Positions 16,013 to 24,402 of a DNA stretch of 64,000 bases are shown one piece after another. Origin of the DNA: Pauljensenia sp902373545 (lineage in GTDB: Bacteria; Actinomycetota; Actinomycetes; Actinomycetales; Actinomycetaceae); NCBI RefSeq assembly GCF_041432775.1, contig NZ_JAPWAG010000008.1, positions 28,156 to 92,155 on the forward strand, read 5' to 3'. Under the pieces are notes generated by a model that was given only the letters and a program-made list of their open reading frames with translations, was not told the origin of the DNA and did not search any database. Position 1 is the stretch's first letter. Every line of letters begins with the position of its first letter. Made by a program: the position numbers and the translations under genes.

Positions 16013-19000
16013 ATGAACACTCGTGCGCGCCGAAAGCTGACCAGCGCGAGACGACGCCTACCGGCGCTCGTCCTCGTGCTTGTCGTCGTTGCGCTCTGTG
16101 TCGCGGGTGTCATCTATAAGGGTGCCGAAGTCACGCAAGTGAACGTCAACGATGGCGGAATTTGGGTGACAAATAAGTCCAAACAGCTCGTTGGGCACCT
16201 GGACTACGAGGCGCGCATCCTTGACGGCGCGCTGCGCACCGAGGCTACCAACTTCGACGTCGGGCAGGCCGCCGAAACCGTCACTGTGTCCGATCTAACC
16301 TCGCTTACTGTTGCCCCGGTCAATGTTACTCAGGTCGCTCTGGGATCCCCCACGGCGCTGCCCAGTGGCTCGGTTGCGATGCAGGGCGGAGACGTCCTCG
16401 GTGTCCTGAATGCGGCGGATGGCACACTGTGGACCACCTCCGCGCTTAGCCCGAGCCCGACGAACCTATCTGACAATGCCGCCGTGGCCTCGAACATGGG
16501 CGCGAGCGCGTTTGTCACCGGTATGGACGGGACGGTCTACGCACTGTCCGGATCCGGTTCCCTAACGACTGTTAAGCGACAGGGTGCCGTCGATCAAGCG
16601 AAGACCTCACGGATCGACGGCATCCCCGAGGGTGCCCAGCTGTCCTTGACGGTTGTCGGCGACCAGGTCGTCGCCCTCGACTCCTCCTCCAACACCCTCT
16701 TCCTGCCCGGCGGCAGGACGCTCAACCTCAGCGCCGCAGGCGTGGAGGAGGGCGGCGTCCTCCAGCAGGCCGGTCCCAAGGCCGATTCCGTGCTCCTGGC
16801 CACGGCCTCGTCCCTCGTGAAGGTTCCCCTGAAGGGCTCCGCCCCCGCGATCACCCCCGCGGCCGAGGGCGCCCCCAGCGGCACGCCCGCCCAGCCCGTT
16901 CGTCACGAGGGCTGCTCCTACGGCGCGTGGATGGGCTCGGGCGCGTACGTGCGCTCGTGCGACGACCCCGCCAACAACAAGCAGATGGTCGTTGACACGC
17001 TGACGAGCGCCCGCGAGGTCGTCTTCCGCACGAACCGCAAGGCCATCGTCCTCAACGACGTCGCCCAGGGCAGCGTGTGGCTGCCCGACGCGAACATGGT
17101 CCTCATGGACAACTGGGAAGAGGTCGAGAACCAGCTCGAGCAGTCCGAGGATCAGAAGGACAACCCCGAGCTCACCAACGAAATCGCCGACCCCGAGCAG
17201 CGCGAGGAGAACACGCCGCCCGAGGCCGTGGATGACGAATTCGGTATCCGCCCGGGACGCTCGACGATCCTGCCCGTCCTGGACAACGACTCCGACATTG
17301 ACGGCGACGTGCTGACGGCGAAGCCGACGACCCAGCCCGGGTGGGGGGCCGTGTCCGTCGCGCGTTCGGGCCGCGCCCTACAGATTTCGGATGTGAGCGC
17401 GGATCAAACGGGTTCGACGTCCTTCTCCTACGATGCCTCGGACGGGAGTGCGACCGCCTCCGCCCGGGTGCAGGTGACGATCCATCCCTACGGGCAGAAC
17501 GAGGCCCCCGTGCAGCTGCGCGCGTCCTCGGTCAAGATCGGCGCCGGCGCGCAGATTCAGTACCAGGCGCTGTCCGACTGGCGCGACCCCGACGGTGACC
17601 CGATCTACTTGAAGAACGCGGAGGCCCCCGAGGGCCTGAGCGTGTCCTTCATGGAGGATGGTTCGCTGACGATTAACGAGGAGGGCGGCGCGGCCGGCCC
17701 GAAGACCGTCGTTCTGACCGTCGCTGACGATCAGGGTGGCGAGACGCGCGGCGAGCTCATCGTCAACGTCCAGGAGGCGGGCAACCTGCCGCCCACGGCG
17801 AACGGCGACCTGTTCCAGGCTCACCCGGGCCAAAACGTCACGCTTGACCCGCTCAAGAACGACACGGACCCCAACGGCGACCCGCTGACGCTGGCCGCGG
17901 TGTCCGGCGCGCCCTCGGGCGCCTCGATCACGCCGGATCTGGAGCGCGGGACCATCGATTTCATGGCCTCGTCGCCGGGTTCGTACTCCTTTGCCTACAC
18001 GGTGTCCGATGGCACCGCGACGACGCTGGGCATCGTGCGCGTCGAGGTCATCGAGCCGAACGCCGCGCCTCCCGTCGCCGAGAACGACACGGCCGTCCTG
18101 CCGCAGGGAGGGTCCGTGCTGGTCGCGCCGCTGACCAACGACTTCGACCCGATGGGTGGCGTCCTGGCGATCACGTCGATTGACTCGACGGCTGTCCCCG
18201 GCCTCGAGGTTGCGCTTATCGACCGCCACCTCCTGCGCGTGACCGCGCCCTCCGGCCTGGACAAGACCGTCTCCTTCAGCTACACGATCTCCAACGGTCA
18301 GGGCAGCGCGAGCGCCGAGGTGACCGTTATTCCCGGCGCCTCGGATCGCACCGACCTGCCGCCGATCCTCAAGCCGGACCGCGCGAAGGTCCGCGTGGGC
18401 GACGTGGGCACGGTCTCCGTCCTGGCGAACGACCGTTCCCCGGCTGGCCTGAACCTTCAGGTGGAGTCGACCCTCGAATACGACCGAACCAACGCGCTGG
18501 GCACGCCTTTCGTGACGGGTAACCAGGTCCGTCTCGAGGCCGGAAACACTCCCGGAATGATGGAGGTCACCTACTCGGTCATCGATTCGGCCGGCAACCG
18601 GGCCTCGAGCACGGTCACCTTCGAGATCCTGGCCGCCTCGGACTCCAACCAGGCGCCGCGCCCGCGCGACATCACCGCCTGGGCCACGGCCGGCCAGAGC
18701 GTGCGCATCCCCGTCCCGCTCGACGGCATCGACCCGGACGGCGATTCGGTGGTCCTGCGCAGCCTCGAAACCTCGCCGCAGAAGGGCAGCGCGACCGCGC
18801 ATGCCACGTGGATCGAGTACACGCCTAACGCTGCGGCGTCCGGGACCGATACCTTCACCTACACGGTCGAGGACCGCCAGGGTGCCCGTGCCTCGGGCCA
18901 CATCCGAGTGGCCGTGACCCCGGCTCCTTCGCTCAACCAGAATCCGGTGGCCGTGCCCGACACGGTCCTGACGCGCCCCGACCGCATGGTGACCGTCAAC

Positions 19001-22000
19001 GTCCTGTCGAATGACCTTGACCCGGACGGTGATCCGCTGACCCTTGAGAAGGACAGCCTGGAGACGGCCACGCCCGCGCTGGATCCCCAGGTGCGTTCGG
19101 GCACGACCGTCCAGGTGCACACGCCCGCGCAGGCCGGTACCTACCTCGTGTCCTACACGGTGAGCGACGGGCGCGGCGGGGTCGCGCGCGGCACCCTGAC
19201 GGTCTACGTCCAGGATGACGCGCCCCTCAAGGCCCCCATCGCCCGCGATGATTTCGTGGGCTACGACGAGCTGCCCTCCGACGGTTCCGCCGTGGTCGTC
19301 AACGTCTTGGATAACGACGAGGACCCCGACGGCAGCGTCGACGAGCTGACCGTCAGCACCTCCGATGCTGGCGTGACCGTCAGCGGTTCCACCCTGCTCA
19401 TCCCCGTCAGCGACGCGACGCGCCTGGTCGTCTACACGATCAAGGATCGCGACGACCTGACGAACTCGGCTGTCGTGCGCGTGCCCGGTCGTGATTCGAC
19501 CGCGCCCTTCCTGAGCTCGGCGAACCTGCCGATCGAGATGGACGCGGGTACCTCGCGCACGATCAACCTGTCGGATTACGTCATCACGCGCGCCGGGCGC
19601 ACCCCGCGCCTCGTGGAGGGCTCGACCCCGGTTGGTCAGGATGGCCTCGACTCGGTCGTCGCCGACTCCGACACGCAGCTGACCCTGACCGCGAACGCCG
19701 CGTTCGGCGGAAACTCCGCGTTCCTCATCCAGGTCGCGGACGGCGATTCGTCCGACTCGGGCGCCCTGTCCGCCTCCCTGTCGCTGCCCGTGCGCATCAA
19801 GCCCACGGTGAACCAGCCGCCGACCTTCACCCCGACGCCCATCCGCGTCGAGGCCGGGGCCGAGGCCGTGGTGCAGAACCTTGCGCTCGCCGTGCGCGAT
19901 CCCGAGGGCGTGGACACCTCCACCTTCACCTACTCGATGGACTCCGCGCCGAGCGGTATCTCGGCGTCCCTGTCCGGCGCATCGCTGTCGGTGTCGGCCG
20001 CCGAGGGCACCGCGCAGGGCCCGGCCGGTTCAATCGCCGTGAGCGTCACCGACGAGGAGGGCAACACCGTCAGCGCGCAGATTCCCGTCGAGGTCGTCGC
20101 GTCGGTCAAGCCTCTCATCCAGGTTCCCGCCTACACGCTCAACGGCAAGGTGGGCGACACGGTGAGCATCGACGTGGCCTCCGCTGCGACCAACCCCTTC
20201 CCGGAGGCGCCGCTCGCCCTTGAGGGCGCGACCCTGTCGTCGGGAGAGGCGACCGTCACCTCGGCGGGCACGACCGTGTCCATCACGCCCACCGCGACCG
20301 GGACGATCACGGTCGGCTTCAAGGTCAACGACAAGATGGCTGATCCCTCGCGCGCCGTCCAGAGCACGATCACGGTCACGGTCACGGATAAGCCGGCCGT
20401 TCCGACGGGCGTGGGGGCCGAGGCCGTGGGCCTGACGGGCGCTCGCGTGACCTTCAACCCTCCCGCATCCAACGGCGAGCGCATCACCGAATACCGCGTC
20501 TACGACCAGAATGGACGCCTGGTCGCCACGTGTGCGAACACCGTGTGCGGGGTGACCGGCCTGACCACCGGCGAGTCGTACTCCTTCACGGTCAGCGCGG
20601 TCAACGCCGAGGGCGAATCTGGGAAGTCGGCGGCCTCCAACACCATCTCGCTGTCCGGCAAGCCCGGCGCGCCCAGCGGCGTCAACGCCAAGCCCGGAGA
20701 CGGAAAGATCGCGGTATCGTGGACCGCAGCTGCGAGCAACGGTTCCCCCATCACCAGCTACAGGGTGGTCGGCTCGGTCGCCGGTGGTAGCGCGGTCACG
20801 TGTACCACCGGAGGAGCCACCGCGTGCACGCTCGACGGTTTGACGAATGGCAAGACGTACACGATCACGGTCACGGCTGTGAACGCCAGGGGTGAGTCGG
20901 ATCCCTCGACCCCCGTGTCGGCAACCCCGAGGGCCACGGGCCCCGATCAGCCGGTTATCACGAGCGGCAACACCATCCAGCAGCGCGACGGCAACGGTGC
21001 GCTCCTGACGATCACCTGGTCCCTGGGTAGCTCCGGCAGCGCCGGATGGGGTGAGACAACCGTGTCGGTCAATGACACGACGAAGAAGGTTCCGGGGGGC
21101 CAGACCAGCACCCAGATGGTGGTTCCCTACGGCATGGCGCTCACCGCCTACGTGACCGTCAGCAACACGAATGGCGACACGGCGACCTCTCCTGGCTACG
21201 TCATCCCGGCGTCCAAGGGGGAAGTACCGACCCCGGATGCGCCCGGCCTGCACACCCCATCGGACAACTCCGCGGGTAATATCACCGTGTCAAACGCTCG
21301 CTTGAAGGAAGGAAACGGCTACAAGGCCGCCGACCTGGAGCTCTTCTATGCGGATAGCGCCGCTGGATGTACAGCCCCCGGGAATCCCGTGAGGTTCAAT
21401 AACGGAGACCGCGCCGACTTCAACATCGGCCCGCTTACCCCGGGTGCCACGGTGACCTTCTACTTCTGCCAGCGCGGCAAGAAGGGCGTCGATTCGTACG
21501 CGTGGAGTGGCACTGTGCCGGTGACGGGTGTCGTCGGCAACGGCCAGCGCGACGGTGGCGGCGGCAACCAGCCGGAGCCTCCGCAGCCGGATCCGGGCAA
21601 TGACACGATCCCGAACTTCGAGGTTGTTGCCGATCCGCACATCAACAGTGCGACCATCTCGTGGACCCCTCCTGCAGGCGTTTCCCTCAAGCAGACCACC
21701 ATCTGGATCGAGGGCCTGGAGGATTCGACGAGGCAGCGCTTCACGGGCCCGATGACGCAGGTCACCATGTCCCCCCTGAAGCCCGTGCACGAGTACACGG
21801 TTGTCGTGGATATGGAAAATACCGCCGGCGCGCACCGGACCGTCAAAAGAACGTTCACGACAGGCGAGTCGGTGGAGAATATCAATCCTGTCTTCACTGG
21901 GAAGACCACGTGCCCGAACGGGCAGGAGTGTGGCTCGATGACGCTGACGGCCACGCGCGCCGCGCAGTTCCAACCGGGTAAGACACTCGTCTGCACGGTG

Positions 22001-22138
22001 TCGACCGGACGACCTGCCCAGGACACGGAGTTCCGCTTCTCGCAGGGCACGCCGAGTATACCGGGTATCCTGACGGAGGCGATTACCGCCCGAGAGCTTA
22101 ATGCGCGGCAGGTCGTGAAGAGCTGCCACGGCGAATAA
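16013..22138 (+). CDS. Giant membrane-anchored Ig/cadherin-like and FN3 repeat protein (PFNA cluster 1)
   Basis: 2041 residues. A short basic cytosolic N terminus (TRARRKLTSARRR) and one uncleaved membrane segment (16-35) give a type II anchor with the rest outside. Residues ~40-395 are beta-rich with propeller-like pieces. From ~398 about eleven Ig/cadherin-like repeats follow, several with the NDxDPDGDPLTL motif typical of calcium-binding tandem domains. Two clear fibronectin III domains lie near 1460-1642 (PTGVGAEAVG..., PSGVNAKPGDGKIAVSW), then weaker FN3-like modules to the end. There is no LPXTG sorting signal. It is likely a surface adhesin or wall-spanning scaffold. ATG at 16013 follows GAGAGAGGG; the open frame reaches back to 15908. 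First gene of the fn3-moxR-DUF58-TGM-kinase operon and paralogous over its length to the gene at 28726. Confidence 0.88.
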   Translation: MNTRARRKLTSARRRLPALVLVLVVVALCVAGVIYKGAEVTQVNVNDGGIWVTNKSKQLVGHLDYEARILDGALRTEATNFDVGQAAETVTVSDLTSLTVAPVNVTQVALGSPTALPSGSVAMQGGDVLGVLNAADGTLWTTSALSPSPTNLSDNAAVASNMGASAFVTGMDGTVYALSGSGSLTTVKRQGAVDQAKTSRIDGIPEGAQLSLTVVGDQVVALDSSSNTLFLPGGRTLNLSAAGVEEGGVLQQAGPKADSVLLATASSLVKVPLKGSAPAITPAAEGAPSGTPAQPVRHEGCSYGAWMGSGAYVRSCDDPANNKQMVVDTLTSAREVVFRTNRKAIVLNDVAQGSVWLPDANMVLMDNWEEVENQLEQSEDQKDNPELTNEIADPEQREENTPPEAVDDEFGIRPGRSTILPVLDNDSDIDGDVLTAKPTTQPGWGAVSVARSGRALQISDVSADQTGSTSFSYDASDGSATASARVQVTIHPYGQNEAPVQLRASSVKIGAGAQIQYQALSDWRDPDGDPIYLKNAEAPEGLSVSFMEDGSLTINEEGGAAGPKTVVLTVADDQGGETRGELIVNVQEAGNLPPTANGDLFQAHPGQNVTLDPLKNDTDPNGDPLTLAAVSGAPSGASITPDLERGTIDFMASSPGSYSFAYTVSDGTATTLGIVRVEVIEPNAAPPVAENDTAVLPQGGSVLVAPLTNDFDPMGGVLAITSIDSTAVPGLEVALIDRHLLRVTAPSGLDKTVSFSYTISNGQGSASAEVTVIPGASDRTDLPPILKPDRAKVRVGDVGTVSVLANDRSPAGLNLQVESTLEYDRTNALGTPFVTGNQVRLEAGNTPGMMEVTYSVIDSAGNRASSTVTFEILAASDSNQAPRPRDITAWATAGQSVRIPVPLDGIDPDGDSVVLRSLETSPQKGSATAHATWIEYTPNAAASGTDTFTYTVEDRQGARASGHIRVAVTPAPSLNQNPVAVPDTVLTRPDRMVTVNVLSNDLDPDGDPLTLEKDSLETATPALDPQVRSGTTVQVHTPAQAGTYLVSYTVSDGRGGVARGTLTVYVQDDAPLKAPIARDDFVGYDELPSDGSAVVVNVLDNDEDPDGSVDELTVSTSDAGVTVSGSTLLIPVSDATRLVVYTIKDRDDLTNSAVVRVPGRDSTAPFLSSANLPIEMDAGTSRTINLSDYVITRAGRTPRLVEGSTPVGQDGLDSVVADSDTQLTLTANAAFGGNSAFLIQVADGDSSDSGALSASLSLPVRIKPTVNQPPTFTPTPIRVEAGAEAVVQNLALAVRDPEGVDTSTFTYSMDSAPSGISASLSGASLSVSAAEGTAQGPAGSIAVSVTDEEGNTVSAQIPVEVVASVKPLIQVPAYTLNGKVGDTVSIDVASAATNPFPEAPLALEGATLSSGEATVTSAGTTVSITPTATGTITVGFKVNDKMADPSRAVQSTITVTVTDKPAVPTGVGAEAVGLTGARVTFNPPASNGERITEYRVYDQNGRLVATCANTVCGVTGLTTGESYSFTVSAVNAEGESGKSAASNTISLSGKPGAPSGVNAKPGDGKIAVSWTAAASNGSPITSYRVVGSVAGGSAVTCTTGGATACTLDGLTNGKTYTITVTAVNARGESDPSTPVSATPRATGPDQPVITSGNTIQQRDGNGALLTITWSLGSSGSAGWGETTVSVNDTTKKVPGGQTSTQMVVPYGMALTAYVTVSNTNGDTATSPGYVIPASKGEVPTPDAPGLHTPSDNSAGNITVSNARLKEGNGYKAADLELFYADSAAGCTAPGNPVRFNNGDRADFNIGPLTPGATVTFYFCQRGKKGVDSYAWSGTVPVTGVVGNGQRDGGGGNQPEPPQPDPGNDTIPNFEVVADPHINSATISWTPPAGVSLKQTTIWIEGLEDSTRQRFTGPMTQVTMSPLKPVHEYTVVVDMENTAGAHRTVKRTFTTGESVENINPVFTGKTTCPNGQECGSMTLTATRAAQFQPGKTLVCTVSTGRPAQDTEFRFSQGTPSIPGILTEAITARELNARQVVKSCHGE

Positions 22139-22189
22139 AAGACAAGACTTTCATCCACTAAGAGCAACGAGAGAGACGTAGGAACACTC

Positions 22190-23155
22190 ATGACCCTTTC
22201 CATCGAAGACGCAACCAGGTTTGCCCAGGTCTTCAAGGGCCTCGTCGACGGCGTGTCCGTGGCGGTGCTCGACAAGCGCCAGGCGGTGCGCCTGGCCCTG
22301 ACCACGATGTTCGCCGGCGGCCACCTCCTGCTCGAGGACGCCCCCGGCACGGGTAAGACCGCCCTGGCGCGCGCGATCAGCGCGACCATTGACGGCACGC
22401 ACTCGCGTATCCAGTTCACCCCGGACCTGCTGCCTTCGGATATCACGGGCGTCAACATGTTCAACCAGAAGACGGGCGAGTGGGTCTTCCACGCCGGCCC
22501 GGTCTTCGCGGAGATCGTCCTGGCCGACGAAATCAACCGTGCGTCGCCCAAGACGCAGTCCGCCCTCCTGGAGGTCATGGAAGAGGCCCAGGTGACGGTC
22601 GACGGCGTGCGCCGCCCGGCGCCCCAGCCCTTCATGGTGATCGCGACCCAGAACCCCGTCGAGCAGGCGGGCACCTACCCGCTGCCTGAAGCTCAGCTGG
22701 ACCGCTTCCTCATGAAGACCTCGATCGGTTACCCCTCGCGCGCCGCCATGATCGACGTGCTGGACGGCTCGGCCGCGCCCGACCGCTCCAAGAACCTGCG
22801 TCCCCTCGTGTCCGGCCAGGACATCGTCGCCTGGTCGGCCCTGGCCTCGGCGAACCACACGGACCGCGCGGTCCTGGACTACGTGGCCGCGCTGGCCGAG
22901 GCCACCCGCGACGACGAGTCCTCGCTGCTGGGCGTGTCCACCCGTGGCGCCATCGGCATGGTGCGCTGCGCCCGCGTGTGGGCGGCCGCGCAGGGCCGTA
23001 ACTTCGTCCTGCCCGACGACATCAAGGCCCTGGCGGTGCCCGTGTGGGCACACCGCGTGATCGTCGACCCCGATGCTGCGTTCTCCGGCGCGACCGCCGA
23101 GGGCGTCATTCAGCGTGCCCTGACGTCGGTGCCCGCCCCGGCGGTGGGCGCGTAA
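22190..23155 (+). CDS. MoxR-family AAA+ ATPase
   Basis: 321 residues. MoxR ATPases act as chaperones that assemble or activate protein complexes and are nearly always encoded beside DUF58 proteins. Walker A is DAPGTGKTALAR (residues ~50-61), Walker B/sensor FAEIVLADEINRASPKTQSALLEVMEE, then ATQNPVEQAGTYPLPEAQLDRF, a MoxR hallmark, and the C-terminal lid with VSTRGAIGMVRCARVWA. It lies 51 bases after the giant FN3 gene and 17-20 bases before the DUF58 start. The second paralogous operon has no such gene, so this ATPase may serve both. Confidence 0.95.
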   Translation: MTLSIEDATRFAQVFKGLVDGVSVAVLDKRQAVRLALTTMFAGGHLLLEDAPGTGKTALARAISATIDGTHSRIQFTPDLLPSDITGVNMFNQKTGEWVFHAGPVFAEIVLADEINRASPKTQSALLEVMEEAQVTVDGVRRPAPQPFMVIATQNPVEQAGTYPLPEAQLDRFLMKTSIGYPSRAAMIDVLDGSAAPDRSKNLRPLVSGQDIVAWSALASANHTDRAVLDYVAALAEATRDDESSLLGVSTRGAIGMVRCARVWAAAQGRNFVLPDDIKALAVPVWAHRVIVDPDAAFSGATAEGVIQRALTSVPAPAVGA

Positions 23156-23175
23156 CGCGCCGACCGGACGACGTG

Positions 23176-24402
23176 ATGGAAGGGAAGCGTTCACAGGCAA
23201 CAACGTTGGTCTCGCCGCGCAAGGCGCAGGCCTCCCGGCCGCACCCACTGAAGTCTTTTGTTGGACTGGTCACGCCCACGGGGTGGGCGCTGATCCTCCT
23301 CATCACGGTGTCCCTGATCGTGGCGGCCACCATGGGGTGGGTCGAGGCCTTGGCGTGCGCGCTCGCCGGCTCCGTCGCCCTGGTGCTGGCCGCCACGCGT
23401 GTCGCCTGGAAGTCCCCGCACGTCGTCTCGATCCGCGTGCCCAACGAGCGCATCGTCGCAGGCCAGACGGCAGTCGGCGAGATCTCGGTGCGTAACGAGC
23501 GCGCCCGCTCCGTGCGTGCGGGCATCATCGAGCTGCCGATCGGCACGGGCACGGGCGAGTTCGTCGTGCCCCCGCTGGGCGCCCACGAGAAGTGGGAGGA
23601 AATGTTCCTCATCTCCTCGCGTCACCGTGGCCTCATCAGCATCGGCCCAGCGCGCGCCGTGCGCTCCGATGCCCTGGGCCTTTTGCGCCGCGTGCGCGCC
23701 TGGGACGAGCCCGTCATCCTGCACGTCCACCCTCGCACCGTGCGCGTCCCCTTCGACGCGACCGGCTTCCAGCTGGATGTCGAGGGCGTCTCCACCGGCA
23801 AGCTGTCCAGCTCGGACGTGTCCTTCCACGCGCTGCGCGACTACGAGCCAGGCGACGACCGCCGCACCGTTCACTGGCAGTCCACCGCCCGCCTCGGCAA
23901 GCTCATCGTGCGCCAGTACGAGGAGACCCACCGGTCCCACCACGTCATCGTCCTGGACACCTCCCGCGACGCCTGGGATCACGACTCCTTTGAGACCGCC
24001 GTGTCGGTTGCGGGCTCGCTCGGCCTGGCGAACCTGCGCGAGTCGCGCCCGGTGTCCGTGACGACGACCGAGTCGTGGCTGCCCTCCTCGGTCGCCATGC
24101 GTCTGCTGGATTCCCTCTCCGAGGTCTCCTTCTCGTCCTTCGGCGACCTGGCCCTTCGCGTGCGCGAGGCCGTGGCTCAGCGCCCCGGCGTCTCTGCCCT
24201 GACGCTGATCGTCGGTCCGCAGACGAGCGACGCGGACGCCGCCCACCTGGCTCGCCTGGCGCCCATCGACGTGCCCGTGTCCATCATCCGTATCGGCGCG
24301 GACAATGTGCGCGCCCGCCGAGACCTCGGCCGAGGAGTCCTCCTCGACTGTGCAACCCTGGATGACCTGCCGCGCATTATCGTCGCCGGGGGTCTGGCAT
24401 GA
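23176..24402 (+). CDS. DUF58 domain membrane protein (cluster 1)
   Basis: 408 residues. Two membrane segments near residues 38-75 (TGWALILLITVSLIVAATMG, ALACALAGSVALVLAA) are followed by a beta-rich region and the DUF58 core: LSSSDVSFHALRDYEPGDDRRTVHWQSTARLGKLIVRQYEETHR, near 215-260, the family signature, and a vWA-like C-terminal fold beginning HHVIVLDTS. DUF58 proteins are presumed partners of MoxR ATPases. ATG at 23176 (or GTG 23173) is the first plausible start after the moxR stop. It overlaps the transglutaminase-like gene by ATGA. Confidence 0.9.
   Translation: MEGKRSQATTLVSPRKAQASRPHPLKSFVGLVTPTGWALILLITVSLIVAATMGWVEALACALAGSVALVLAATRVAWKSPHVVSIRVPNERIVAGQTAVGEISVRNERARSVRAGIIELPIGTGTGEFVVPPLGAHEKWEEMFLISSRHRGLISIGPARAVRSDALGLLRRVRAWDEPVILHVHPRTVRVPFDATGFQLDVEGVSTGKLSSSDVSFHALRDYEPGDDRRTVHWQSTARLGKLIVRQYEETHRSHHVIVLDTSRDAWDHDSFETAVSVAGSLGLANLRESRPVSVTTTESWLPSSVAMRLLDSLSEVSFSSFGDLALRVREAVAQRPGVSALTLIVGPQTSDADAAHLARLAPIDVPVSIIRIGADNVRARRDLGRGVLLDCATLDDLPRIIVAGGLA

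Noticed and set aside
16013..22138. LPXTG cell-wall anchor on the giant proteins
   Set aside because: No LPXTG motif, C-terminal helix or basic tail is present; both proteins are anchored by an N-terminal membrane segment instead.
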